Shown here one piece after another: positions 5,913 through 13,856 of a DNA stretch of 21,575 bases. Source of the stretch: UBA6912 sp041611095 (GTDB lineage Bacteria > Actinomycetota > Acidimicrobiia > Spongiisociales > UBA5794); NCBI GenBank assembly GCA_041611095.1, contig JBFINP010000054.1, positions 1 through 21,575 of the forward strand, in the 5' to 3' direction. The translations under genes were made by a program, and so were the position numbers. Positions within the stretch are counted from its first letter, which is position 1; each line of letters opens with the position of its first letter. The notes under the pieces were generated by a model that did not search any database, was not told the DNA's origin, and saw only the letters and a list, made by a program, of their open reading frames with translations.

Positions 5913-8864
5913 TTACCGGTTGTCCACCTCGACGAGGGTCAGCCCGATTAGGCCTCCTGCATCCGAGTGCGAGACGGCGCCGAGGTGCCATTCGCCGGCC
6001 GTGGCGCCGGTCCAGCTGACGTCGATCGTCTCTGTTGCGCCGAGGGTCGCCGACGCCGGGGCGCTGCCGACCACCAGGTTGCCGCCCGGCGTCGCCGATA
6101 CCACCCAGGTGTACAGGTCGTAGTCGGCCGACGGGCCAGCTGTCTGCCAGCCGTGAACCCACAGCGTCCACGTGCCGTCTGCCGGTAGTGACACATCGAT
6201 CACCTCATCGGTTCCGCCGTTGGTGCTCGCCGCGACGATGTTCCCCGACGGATCTTCCAGGAAGATGTCGAGGTCGATTGCTCCCGGATCGGCGACTCCA
6301 TCCGGCGGTATCGCAAACCGCACGTAAGCGGCGCCGCTGGTTGTGAACTCATGACCGTTGCTGAACCCATCATCCGGATCGAAGCTCTGATCCGGGTCCT
6401 GTACCACGGCATCCGTGGTGACGATTGCCGGCTCCAGCCCGTGACCCGCCGCGGCGTAGTCACCGGTGTAACCGAAGGTCACGTCAAAGCTGGCGCTTCC
6501 CGACTCGCCTTCACCCGCCACCGACGCCGGAGCGCTGAACAACGTCGCTCGCACGGCGAGCGGCGAGTACGCGGTGCCGGCACGGCTGCCCCACGTCAGG
6601 GAGCCGAACTCCCACTCGCCGATGGCGGCCGTGGTGTTGGTGATGGTCACCTCGTAGCTCGCACTCGCCCCTGGGGCCAGCGTGATCACCGAGGGGTTGA
6701 CCTCGACCGTGTAGCCGTCGGGTGCGTCCACACTCACCCGCCAGCGCGTGGTGCGGTTGGCGACGCTCGTCATCGTCCTCGTGACCGTCTGGGTCCCGGC
6801 GAGCTCGGCGACCCCGATGGATGCCAAGTTCAGCTCGCTGGCGTCCGTCGGGATTCCGGCGGCATCCAGCGCGGCACAGGTTGCTTCGGGATCGCCAAAC
6901 GCCTCCGGCGCGGCGTCACACAAGAACCCGAGGTACTCGTTGAAGCCGGCGTCGTACACGATGCCCGGGTTGAAGATCGAGCCGGGAGCGGTGGCCCTCC
7001 CGCTTGGATCGACGTGACCCGCACCGAAGTCGAACGGATCAGCCGGCGTCACTCCGTCTTCCTTGGGCACGTCCTGATAGGCCGTGGTCATGATGGCGGA
7101 CTTCGCCGCCGCCGGTGACCAGTCGCGATGCGCCTGCTTGATGAGCGCGTAGACCCCGGCGATGTGGGGGCTCGACATCGATGTACCGGCAATCGCCTGG
7201 AACAGCTGCCCCTGGGCGTCGGCGGTATTGTGGACAGGCGACGCCCCGGCGAGGACCTCGACGCCCGGCGCCGTGATATCCGGCTTGATGATGTCCTCGG
7301 CGGCGGGGTTCGGGCCCCTCGACGAGAAGTCGGCCATGACCGGCGCCGTGACCGTGGTCGCCACGCCGCCGTTGACCTGGGCGACGGGGTTCGTGGACGT
7401 TGCGACGTAATCCTTGATCACCAGCCCATTGGTGTTGTTGATGTGCACCGACGGCACCGAGTGATTGTCGCTGTTGAGCGACTGCGTGTCGCTTGCGTTG
7501 TAGAGGATCATCCCCGCACCGCCGGCTTGGGCGACTGCCGCGCTCTTCGCGGCACGGGCGATGGCGCCCCTCTTGCAGAGCACGACGTTGCCGCTCACTA
7601 CGGACGAATCGAGCGCCCCGATGTTGCACAGCTCGTCACCCGCATCGGCGGCGTCGACCAGCGGGAGCTCGTCGGTGCCCGGAGTGATCGACACACCCGT
7701 GAACTCCCAGCCGTCACTCGACGAAGCCGAGCCCTGGAAGGACCGATCCTGCGTGCTCGCTCCGACGGACGTGATCCACGGCACGGACCCAGGACCACCG
7801 ACCGTGCCCGAACCGGGTCCGCTGTTTCCCGCCGATGTGGCGACGAACACGCCCGCATCGGCCGCGAACAGATATGCGATGTCGTCGGCGCCCAACAGGC
7901 TGGCGCCGCCACCGATGGAGTAGTTGATCACATCGACGCCGTCTAATACGGCCTGATCGATTGCGGCCGAAGTGTCCGATGTGAGGCAGCCAAGTTTCCC
8001 ACAGCCCTTGTAGGCGATGACCCGGGCCCGCGGTGCGATACCGCTGATCTCGCCGCGGTCGATGCCGAAGATCTCGGCCTGGACGCCGCCGTTACCCGCC
8101 GCGGTCGACGCTGTGTGCGTGCCATGCCCGTTGTCGTCCCGAGCCGAGTCGAACTCGTCGGCATCGGCGCCGATCAGTGCGCGATAGGTGGGCGTGATCT
8201 GACGGGCACCCAGCAGCTTGTTGTTGCACGAGAACGGCATGTCGGCGGCGTTGTGGGCGGTGTTCCCGAAGTCACACGTGGAGAACACCGATCCATCGAG
8301 CCGGATGCGGCGGAGCGGTCGGTACGTGCCGTCGTCCTCGAAGCTGGGATGCTCGGGCCAGATGCCGGAGTCGATGATGCCGACCACGACGTCCTCACCC
8401 GTGTAGCCGCGGTCCCACGCTCCGCCGCGGTCGGTGAGACCGAGGAAGTCCGGGGAGTTCTCCGTCGTCGGCTGGCGCAGCTCGTCCGGCATGACCAACA
8501 GAACATCGGGCTGGCCAGCCAGCTTTTCCGCCTCTTCGTGGGTCACCAGCGCCGAGAAGCCGTTCGCTGCGTTGGTGTAGTCGTGCACCTTCTTGTCGGC
8601 GTTCACGCCGGCGTCACGCAGTGCACGGTCGTGGCTCTCGCGAAGCTGCGCTCTTGCACTGCGGGCCGCTTCTCCGCCGAGCGCCTCTTGGTCGAACGAC
8701 GCCAGAAGCGGCTCCGTCCGCATCAGCACGATGTAGCTGTCGTACTGCCCCTTCTCGACCTTGACCGCTTGCGCCGCAGTTGAGCGGTCTGCAGCACCCG
8801 CCGCAGGTACGAGGATGCCGAGCATCAACGACACGGCAGCGAGCGCCATCAACAAACGCCTCAT
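5913..8864 (-). CDS. Secreted S8 subtilisin-like serine protease, second paralogue
   Basis: From the ATG at 8862-8864 the protein has 983 aa. GGAGGAGGG lies about 8 nt upstream, and the start gives a clean signal peptide (RRLLMALAA to about Ala24); an upstream in-frame start at 8990 would bury that signal. An I9-like propeptide (about 40-130) precedes the catalytic domain: Asp165 in GIIDSGIWPEH, His247 in DDNGHGTHTA, oxyanion Asn347 in SAGNSGP and Ser562 in the canonical AGTSMSSPHIAG. A PA insert lies at about 398-490, an Fn3-like domain at about 680-775 and a PPC-like domain at about 840-922 (LDIFLEDPSG). It therefore shares the whole architecture of the protease at 1393-4407. The protein should be exported and act as an extracellular endopeptidase. 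It converges on the 'DGSLGC' gene across a strong terminator. Confidence 0.93.
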   Translation of the reverse strand: MRRLLMALAAVSLMLGILVPAAGAADRSTAAQAVKVEKGQYDSYIVLMRTEPLLASFDQEALGGEAARSARAQLRESHDRALRDAGVNADKKVHDYTNAANGFSALVTHEEAEKLAGQPDVLLVMPDELRQPTTENSPDFLGLTDRGGAWDRGYTGEDVVVGIIDSGIWPEHPSFEDDGTYRPLRRIRLDGSVFSTCDFGNTAHNAADMPFSCNNKLLGARQITPTYRALIGADADEFDSARDDNGHGTHTASTAAGNGGVQAEIFGIDRGEISGIAPRARVIAYKGCGKLGCLTSDTSAAIDQAVLDGVDVINYSIGGGASLLGADDIAYLFAADAGVFVATSAGNSGPGSGTVGGPGSVPWITSVGASTQDRSFQGSASSSDGWEFTGVSITPGTDELPLVDAADAGDELCNIGALDSSVVSGNVVLCKRGAIARAAKSAAVAQAGGAGMILYNASDTQSLNSDNHSVPSVHINNTNGLVIKDYVATSTNPVAQVNGGVATTVTAPVMADFSSRGPNPAAEDIIKPDITAPGVEVLAGASPVHNTADAQGQLFQAIAGTSMSSPHIAGVYALIKQAHRDWSPAAAKSAIMTTAYQDVPKEDGVTPADPFDFGAGHVDPSGRATAPGSIFNPGIVYDAGFNEYLGFLCDAAPEAFGDPEATCAALDAAGIPTDASELNLASIGVAELAGTQTVTRTMTSVANRTTRWRVSVDAPDGYTVEVNPSVITLAPGASASYEVTITNTTAAIGEWEFGSLTWGSRAGTAYSPLAVRATLFSAPASVAGEGESGSASFDVTFGYTGDYAAAGHGLEPAIVTTDAVVQDPDQSFDPDDGFSNGHEFTTSGAAYVRFAIPPDGVADPGAIDLDIFLEDPSGNIVAASTNGGTDEVIDVSLPADGTWTLWVHGWQTAGPSADYDLYTWVVSATPGGNLVVGSAPASATLGATETIDVSWTGATAGEWHLGAVSHSDAGGLIGLTLVEVDNR

Positions 8865-9030
8865 CCGAGCATTCCCTCCTCCATGGGTCGTCCCCATCGA
8901 ATGCCCCGAAGCGGAAGATCCGCATCGAGTCGGCAATGCGCTTCCCCGCACGTTTGCCACAACCCTTCGCAATCTAGCAATCGGGCCCAACGGCTGGCCA
9001 ACGGCGCCTGTCTGCGGCGCGCTCGAGACG

Positions 9031-9804
9031 TCAATCGACGACGACGAGCGGGCATGCCCGTGTCGGGTGTGACACGACGCTCAAGCGCTGCTCGTACACC
9101 TGCGACAGGATCATCGGGTCGAGGGCGACCCATGGCGGGCCGTCTGCGACGACTCGGCCACCCGCCAGGATGACGATCCGCTCCGCATGAGCGGCGGCGA
9201 GGTTGAGATCGTGGGAGGTGGCCAGCACTCCCGCTCCTTCGGCGGCGACGAGGCGCAATGCTGTCATGAGTTGCTCCTGGTGGGCTACATCGAGAGCCGC
9301 CGCCGGCTCGTCGAGAAGCAGCAACGGCGCTGCTTGAGCGTACGTTCTCGCCACCGACACACGGCGCTGCTCGCCGCCGGACAGCGCTCGGTATTCGACA
9401 TGAGCTCGCATCAGCATGTCGACCTGCCCCAGCGCCTGCTCGACGACCTCCGTGTCCTCCTCCGGCGTGGTCATTGCCGCGACTCTGAGTGGGTGGCGGC
9501 CCATCGCCACGACATCGCGGGCCTGGAAGGGCACGTCCGCATGCGTCTGCTGAACCAGTACGGCGCGCACCAGGGCGCGGTCGAGACTGTCGATCGCAGC
9601 CAGCGGCATGCCGGTGAGTTCGATCGTGCCGGCCGACGGACGGAGATCGCCGGCGAGCATGCCCAGCAGCGTCGACTTGCCCGCACCGTTGGGCCCGATC
9701 ATCACGACGAGCTCCCCCGGCCGTACCTCGAGATCGACTCTCTCCACGATGGTGACGTCGCGGATCGCATAGGTGAGGCCAGAGGCGCGGATGAGCGGGT
9801 CCAT
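9031..9804 (-). CDS. hmuV: Heme/iron ABC transporter ATPase (HmuV-like)
   Basis: This 257-aa protein is the cytoplasmic ATPase that would power the permease encoded next to it. Walker A GPNGAGKS lies at about 37-44, a Q-loop near Gln85-86, the signature LSGGE at 141-145, Walker B LLLLDEP at 161-167, the D-loop ALD at about 170-172 and the H-loop at His198 in TSHDLN. The length and the QQTHADVPF and MGRHP segments match the heme/Fe-siderophore FecE/HmuV group. The ATG at 9802-9804 is chosen because its A is also the last base of the permease stop (TGATG), indicating translational coupling. The frame stays open further upstream, but that part merely shadows the permease gene. It is the last gene of a four-gene minus-strand operon. 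Confidence 0.9.
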   Translation of the reverse strand: MDPLIRASGLTYAIRDVTIVERVDLEVRPGELVVMIGPNGAGKSTLLGMLAGDLRPSAGTIELTGMPLAAIDSLDRALVRAVLVQQTHADVPFQARDVVAMGRHPLRVAAMTTPEEDTEVVEQALGQVDMLMRAHVEYRALSGGEQRRVSVARTYAQAAPLLLLDEPAAALDVAHQEQLMTALRLVAAEGAGVLATSHDLNLAAAHAERIVILAGGRVVADGPPWVALDPMILSQVYEQRLSVVSHPTRACPLVVVD

Positions 9805-10859
9805 CACCAGCTCCGCACCCCACGGCGGGCCAAGAGCCAGAGCAGGTACGGCCCGCCGATCGCAGCGGTGCCCAGGCCGGCCGGCAGCTCGACGGGCGAG
9901 ACGACCGTGCGCCCGATCAGATCGGCCACGACAACGAGCGAAGCACCGGCGAGCGCCGCGGCGGGAAGCAACCGGCGGTGCCGTGGCCCGGTCGCGGGTT
10001 TCACGAGGTGAGGAGCGAGCAGACCGACGAAACCCACGACACCGGCAGCCCCCACCGTTGCGCCGACGAGGGCGCCTGTCGCCAGCATGACGATCGTGGT
10101 TGCGAAGTCGGCATCGACGCCCAAGTGCCCTGCGGTGCGGCGGCCCAGCACGAGGAGATCGAGGGTGCGCCATGAAGCCCACAGGCCGGCGCCTGCGGCG
10201 CCTGCGGCAACGACGGCAACGGCGACGACACGCCAGGTCGAGCCGGTGAAGCTGCCCAGCAGCCAGAACTCGACAGGTGGAACCCGAGTGCGGTCCGAGC
10301 CGAACACGACGAATGCGACCCACGCGCTGAGCACTGCTCCGAGGGCCACCCCGCCCATCAGGAGACGGGTCGGATCGGCCTCGCCGAGCCGGCGCCCGAG
10401 CCTGCGCACACCGAGGGCCGTCACCATGCCGCCGATGATCCCGCCGGCCAGCGCGCCTTCTGGTCCACCCGCAGCCGAACCGATCACGGCGGCGACCGCA
10501 GCTCCGGGTCCGATCCCCAGCAGCTGGGGGTCGGCGAGGGGGTTTCGGAAGAGCGATTGCAGCACCGCACCCGACACGGCCAGGGCCGCGCCGGCCACGG
10601 CCCCGAGCGCAATACGCGGAAACCGGATGCCCCAGAGCACTGCGTCGGCGGTTCCTTCCGACCCGCCGGCAAGAGAGAACTTGCGCATCACTGATCCGAC
10701 CACGTCGCCTGGGGGAATGGCCACTGCACCGAGCGAAGCCGAGAGCACCACCGCGGCGAGGAGAGTTGCGACGAGGCCGGGGAACACTCCCCGGCGCCAC
10801 GTAGCAACCTGCGCGACGGTTCCCCGCCGCGGTGGGCTCACGGGGACGGGCTCGGTCAA
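9804..10859 (-). CDS. hmuU: FecCD-type heme/iron ABC permease (HmuU-like)
   Basis: This 351-aa polytopic protein of the BtuC/FecCD family should form the transmembrane channel for heme or ferric siderophore. Family hallmarks are SLFRNPLADPQLLGIGPGAA in the first third and GFVGLLAPHLVK in the last third. Hydrophobic segments throughout are consistent with the family's ten helices. It starts with TTG (10857-10859), which overlaps the binding-protein stop as TTGA, a four-base coupled junction, and it shares one base with the ATPase start. No better start is visible near the first helix. The neighbouring HmuT-like binding protein favours heme as cargo over a siderophore, by inference. Confidence 0.88.
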   Translation of the reverse strand: MTEPVPVSPPRRGTVAQVATWRRGVFPGLVATLLAAVVLSASLGAVAIPPGDVVGSVMRKFSLAGGSEGTADAVLWGIRFPRIALGAVAGAALAVSGAVLQSLFRNPLADPQLLGIGPGAAVAAVIGSAAGGPEGALAGGIIGGMVTALGVRRLGRRLGEADPTRLLMGGVALGAVLSAWVAFVVFGSDRTRVPPVEFWLLGSFTGSTWRVVAVAVVAAGAAGAGLWASWRTLDLLVLGRRTAGHLGVDADFATTIVMLATGALVGATVGAAGVVGFVGLLAPHLVKPATGPRHRRLLPAAALAGASLVVVADLIGRTVVSPVELPAGLGTAAIGGPYLLWLLARRGVRSW

Positions 10860-11869
10860 CCCGACGGTGCCAGGTCGGCCAGGTCCGCCACGAACTGCGC
10901 CAGCGCCTGTCCGGCGCGTGGCCCCAAGTTGAAGAAGAATGCCTCGTCGTACGCAAGGATCCGGCCCTCCTCGGCAGCCGGGGTATCGCCAACACCCGGT
11001 ATGGCGGCGAAGGCCTCCGGGCCGCCCAGAGCGGCGAGCCCTGCCTCGGGCAGGACGATCACGTCCGGAGCCGCGGCGACCAACGCCTCGGGTGTGAGCG
11101 GCACGGCTCCTCGCACGCCGCTGGCGGCTCCGGCATCGACGGCGCCGGCTCCCTCGATCATCGCCTGGGTCGGCATGCCTTCGCCGAAGAGCAGCAGCGT
11201 CTGCGGGCCCCGGACATAGACATACGCGATCTGGGGTTGGCTTTCGAGTGCTGCGGCGTCGGCTGTGGCCGCGGCGATGTCGGCTTCGACTCGGCTGGCA
11301 AGGGCGTTCCCCATGTCTTCTGCGCCGAGGATCTCCGCGACCTGCTGAATCTTGGTGGTCACACCGTCGAGCGTCGTTTGCGTCTCGAGGATGACGACGG
11401 GCACGCCGGCATCGCGTAGCTGCGTGATCGCCTCTGGGGGCGCAGTGAGTTGATCCCCGATGACCAGGGTCGGTTCGAAGGCGAGCACCGGCTCGGGCGC
11501 CAGCTGTTGGGCGAACCCGACGACCGGGAGTTCCGTGGCAGCTTCCGGATACGTCGTTGTGACGTCGATGGCGACCACTTGATCACCGAGTCCCAGCTCG
11601 AAGATGATCTCCGTGATGTCGCCACTCAACGACACGATACGGCTGGTGTCGAGGATCGTCGTTTCGACCCCATCGGCTCCGGTGAAGACGGTCGCTGCGG
11701 CCGGCGCCGCGGTGGTGGTGGTCGTCGTCGTCGTCGTCGTCACCGTCGTATCGGCGGCGAGAGCCGTTGTCGTCACGGCCGTATCGGCCGTTTCCGTCGA
11801 GTCGCCGCCGCAGGCGGTGATGACGAGTGCCAGTGCCATGGCGAGCAGCGTGGTACGCACGACGTTCAT
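10856..11869 (-). CDS. hmuT: Heme ABC transporter substrate-binding lipoprotein (HmuT-like)
   Basis: This 337-aa lipoprotein has the signal ending I-T-A-C at Cys20, then a long Thr-rich linker (about 24-58, with ten consecutive Thr) and a periplasmic-binding fold of the helical-backbone class. The core resembles the HmuT/ChuT group: RIVSLSGDITEIIFELG, then VAIDVTTTYPEA with Tyr107, VGFAQQLAPEPVLAFEPTLV, and a PPEAITQLRDAGVPV segment. Tyr107 lies where a heme-ligating Tyr is plausible, but I cannot prove it. AAAGGAGCC precedes the ATG at 11867-11869 by a few bases. Its start overlaps the upstream membrane-protein stop as ATGA, and its stop overlaps the permease start, so all are one transcription unit. 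Anchored outside the membrane, it should hand heme to the permease. Confidence 0.88.
   Translation of the reverse strand: MNVVRTTLLAMALALVITACGGDSTETADTAVTTTALAADTTVTTTTTTTTTTAAPAAATVFTGADGVETTILDTSRIVSLSGDITEIIFELGLGDQVVAIDVTTTYPEAATELPVVGFAQQLAPEPVLAFEPTLVIGDQLTAPPEAITQLRDAGVPVVILETQTTLDGVTTKIQQVAEILGAEDMGNALASRVEADIAAATADAAALESQPQIAYVYVRGPQTLLLFGEGMPTQAMIEGAGAVDAGAASGVRGAVPLTPEALVAAAPDVIVLPEAGLAALGGPEAFAAIPGVGDTPAAEEGRILAYDEAFFFNLGPRAGQALAQFVADLADLAPSG
11721..11741. repeat. (GTC)7 trinucleotide run
   Basis: Seven perfect GTC units, directly preceded by a GGT run, read on the minus strand as Thr codons in the linker of the heme-binding lipoprotein. Unit-length changes would alter linker length without changing frame. 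Confidence 0.9.
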
Positions 11870-12639
11870 GAGGCTCCTTTCGTAGGTGCTCGGACGGGTA
11901 CCGGCATGCCGGCGGAGATCGGGGCCCGCTGGGCGCGGTGCAGGGACAATGAGGTGTCGCGGGTGATGACTCGATACCCGAGCCAGATCAACACGATGCC
12001 GACGAACTCGGTCGCATACAGCACCTCGACGTGACCCAGCCGCGTGAAAGTGCCGCCGATGCCCGGTAACAAGGCACCCACGGCGATCAGGGCATTACCC
12101 ACCACCCGCGCTCGTGGCCGGTCACTGCGCCGCCAGTAGCGCCACGCCGACCACGCCGCACCGCCGACCAGGAACACGAAGGCGTAGAGGTTGACCAACG
12201 GCGAGAACAGGCGAACCCAGGACCAGGTCATCACTCGGCCGGTCAGGCGATCCCCGCCAAGCCCAGGGTCGACCGGCGTCGTGAGCACGAACGCCGTTGC
12301 GATCCCGATGTACGTCACGAGCGCCACCGCCAACCTGTCAGCGGTGCGCCGGTCGAGTAGGAGGTAGACGCTGCCCTGCGCCAAGGGTGCTCCTCCCAGC
12401 AGGGCTCCGGACACGTACCACAGGCGGAAGATGGGCTCGTGCCAGCCCAGGAGCGTCGTGGCGGCCTCGGCCAGCGTGCCGACGCCGTACAGCGTGACGC
12501 CCAGCGCCCACCAGAACAGGTAGCGCTGCGGATTGCGGCGCCAGTGCTTCCACAGCTTCGAGGCGAACGCGGCAGCGATCACCGTCGTGGCGATGGGGAC
12601 GAAGTCGATCGGGCTTTGGGCGATGGCGAAGCTCGGCAC
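11866..12639 (-). CDS. Seven-helix membrane protein of the heme operon (unknown function)
   Basis: I do not recognise the family. From the GTG at 12637-12639 the protein has 257 aa; GGAGGTGA about 7 nt upstream is the best ribosome site in the operon and decides this start over longer in-frame options, which give a hydrophilic, low-complexity extension. Seven hydrophobic segments are visible at about 13-30, 41-66, 70-95, 103-123, 142-164, 176-198 and 203-222, with basic loops such as KHWRRNPQRY and YWRRSDRPRAR that suggest cytoplasmic sides. The tail is hydrophilic. It is first in the operon and overlaps the heme-binding lipoprotein start by four bases (ATGA), so a role tied to heme or iron is likely but not shown. 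A divergent TetR gene probably controls it. Confidence 0.75.
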   Translation of the reverse strand: MPSFAIAQSPIDFVPIATTVIAAAFASKLWKHWRRNPQRYLFWWALGVTLYGVGTLAEAATTLLGWHEPIFRLWYVSGALLGGAPLAQGSVYLLLDRRTADRLAVALVTYIGIATAFVLTTPVDPGLGGDRLTGRVMTWSWVRLFSPLVNLYAFVFLVGGAAWSAWRYWRRSDRPRARVVGNALIAVGALLPGIGGTFTRLGHVEVLYATEFVGIVLIWLGYRVITRDTSLSLHRAQRAPISAGMPVPVRAPTKGAS

Positions 12640-12687
12640 GACGCTGTCACCTCCAGGTGCGTAACGAGGAGGGTGACGCCTGTTCCG

Positions 12688-12704
12688 TCCGACAGGAAGT
12701 CGGA
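12688..12704. promoter_or_regulatory. Candidate TetR operator, perfect inverted repeat
   Basis: TCCGAC-N5-GTCGGA is a perfect 6-5-6 inverted repeat, the size usual for TetR-family sites. It sits in the 121-bp region between the divergent membrane-protein/heme operon and the TetR gene, 48 nt from the operon start and 56 nt from the regulator start, so one bound dimer could affect both. Confidence 0.55.
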
Positions 12705-12760
12705 AGCTGGTCGGGGGCGGACCCGAGGGCGATCCGGAGTGCCACAATGAGCCAACGCCC

Positions 12761-13366
12761 ATGCACCACGCGACCGAGCTCACGTCACACCGTGCGGCCG
12801 TCCGCCGCGACCTCCTGGCTGCAGCCGAAGCAGTCTTCGAGGAGTTCGGCTTCGTGGCGGCATCCCCCGCTGATGTCGCGGCCGCCGCCAACATCGGGCG
12901 CACCACCTTCTACGAGTACTTCTCCGACATGGAGGACCTCCTCGCCGCGCTCGTGGAGGAGCGCCTGCCCGAGGTGACCCGACGGATGGTCGAGCAGATT
13001 CCGCGTGACGCCTCGCCGAGCACCCAGCTCTCAGAGCTCGCCGTTGGGATGGTCGAGTTTGCGGCGACGGATCACGTTCTCGGGCTCGAACTGCACCAAG
13101 GAGTCCCGGCATTGCGTCGCCAGATACAGGCCCGGATCGGGGCAGCTCACCGGTCGCTGTCTGAGGAGTTCGCCCGAATCTACGAGCTCGGAGTCACCAC
13201 GGGTGAGTTCCGTGCGATCCCCGGGGATCTCGCCGGCCTCTTCCTCCGCGACCTCGTCATGGCCGGCGCCAAGGCGTTGATGTCCCTCCCCGAACCCAAG
13301 TCCCTCATGCACGAAGTGGCCGACGAGGTCGTCGGATTCTTGCTCAACGGTCTCCAGCCGACCTGA
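12761..13366 (+). CDS. TetR/AcrR-family transcriptional regulator
   Basis: This 201-aa protein has the standard TetR length. The N-terminal helix-turn-helix (about 14-62) contains AAEAVFEEFGF, the recognition-helix region ADVAAAANIGRTTFYEYF and then the typical DMEDLLAAL. The remaining helical domain should bind a ligand and dimerise; it is not diagnostic. The gene is divergent from the heme-uptake operon across 121 bp holding a palindromic candidate operator, so it most likely represses that operon and itself; whether heme or another ligand releases it is unknown. The ATG at 12761 is the first start giving a complete HTH. A CACAAT box at 12743-12748 would give a nearly leaderless transcript, and no clear ribosome site is present. 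Confidence 0.9.
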   Translation: MHHATELTSHRAAVRRDLLAAAEAVFEEFGFVAASPADVAAAANIGRTTFYEYFSDMEDLLAALVEERLPEVTRRMVEQIPRDASPSTQLSELAVGMVEFAATDHVLGLELHQGVPALRRQIQARIGAAHRSLSEEFARIYELGVTTGEFRAIPGDLAGLFLRDLVMAGAKALMSLPEPKSLMHEVADEVVGFLLNGLQPT

Positions 13367-13401
13367 GCCTCAACGGCCGTTTCCGGCGCCTCCGGTGGGG
13401 C

Positions 13402-13407
13402 TATCCT
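13402..13407 (+). promoter_or_regulatory. Possible -10 box (TATCCT) for the tRNA-tuf block
   Basis: TATCCT lies 11 nt before tRNA-Tyr, a position suited to starting the tRNA transcript. No good -35 sequence stands out. A 10-nt palindrome AACGGCCGTT (13372-13381) lies between this box and the tetR stop. Confidence 0.35.
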
Positions 13408-13418
13408 CACTGCCTTCT

Positions 13419-13501
13419 GCCGGGATGCCCGAGCGGCCAAAGGGAGCAGACTGTAAATCTGCCGGCAATTGCCTTCGGAGGTTCGAATCCTTCTCCCGGC
13501 A
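13419..13501 (+). tRNA. tRNA-Tyr (GTA anticodon)
   Basis: The acceptor stem GCCGGGA pairs with TCCCGGC, with A as discriminator. The anticodon arm is GCAGA-CTGTAAA-TCTGC. A long variable arm, as expected of bacterial tRNA-Tyr, and the T-arm GGAGG-TTCGAAT-CCTTC follow. CCA is not encoded. It is the first gene of the tRNA-tuf-rpmG block. Confidence 0.96.
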
Positions 13502-13524
13502 CCGTGACACTCCCGGGCCGACTA

Positions 13525-13541
13525 CGGCGGCTTCGCCGCCG
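13525..13541. repeat. GC-rich hairpin after tRNA-Tyr
   Basis: CGGCGGC-TTC-GCCGCCG is a perfect 7-bp stem with a 3-nt loop and no T-tract. It may be a processing or attenuation structure. A weaker TGCG/CGCA hairpin with a related layout lies just before each tRNA-Thr-like sequence downstream. The rest of 13502-13610 shows no gene. Confidence 0.5.
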
Positions 13542-13631
13542 AACAGACGCTGGTCGGCCCTCCTCCCACAGATGGGGCCCCATCCCCTTCGTGGGCGGTG
13601 TCGGCGGCTGCGCTCCCGCAGGCTGAACAGT

Positions 13632-13655
13632 GCCCCCTTAGCTCAGTGGCAGAGC
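13632..13655 (+). pseudogene. tRNA-Thr 5' fragment, copy 1
   Basis: The 24 nt are identical to the 5' acceptor strand, linker and D-arm of tRNA-Thr at 13857-13880. No anticodon arm, T-arm or 3' acceptor strand follows, so it cannot fold into a tRNA. Confidence 0.85.
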
Positions 13656-13743
13656 TTGCGATGAGCGGTCAGGCGAAGAGCCACGGGCACAGCCATGGCA
13701 CCATGGAAGTGCTCAAGCTTGCGCTCCGCAAAGGCTGAACAGT

Positions 13744-13767
13744 GCCCCCTTAGCTCAGTGGCAGAGC
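13744..13767 (+). pseudogene. tRNA-Thr 5' fragment, copy 2
   Basis: This is a second identical 24-nt copy of the tRNA-Thr 5' end, again without the remaining arms. It lies 112 nt after copy 1 and 113 nt before the complete gene. Confidence 0.85.
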
Positions 13768-13856
13768 TTGCGATGATCCGTCAGGCGAAGAGCCACGGGC
13801 ACAGCCATGGCACCATGGAAGTGCTCTAAGCTTGCGCTCCGCAAAGGCTGAACAGT

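Larger units (their letters stand above)
13632..13856 (+). repeat. Two tandem 112/113-bp units derived from tRNA-Thr
   Basis: Unit 1 (13632-13743) and unit 2 (13744-13856) are nearly identical. They differ by two substitutions near the middle and one inserted T. Each begins with the first 24 nt of the intact tRNA-Thr that follows at 13857, and the preceding GGCTGAACAGT is also repeated three times. After the 24 nt each unit diverges from the tRNA, runs through about 44 nt of unrelated sequence, then carries a reverse-complement copy of the tRNA-Thr anticodon arm (13700-13714 and 13812-13827) and a TTGCG-CTC-CGCAA hairpin. The tRNA 3' half is absent from both. There is no spacer or cas signature, so this is not a CRISPR array. 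Confidence 0.9.

Noticed and set aside
8865..8990. Longer start for the second subtilase
   Set aside because: It would place 42 residues before an evident signal peptide, while GGAGGAGGG sits correctly upstream of the ATG at 8862-8864.
9805..10995. Long upstream extension of the ATPase frame
   Set aside because: It overlaps the whole permease gene in another frame and encodes an Arg-rich low-complexity product; the ATPase fold begins at 9804.
13395..13664. Plus-strand protein frame across tRNA-Tyr
   Set aside because: The frame runs through a complete tRNA gene and the start of the repeat array, with no homology or ribosome site.
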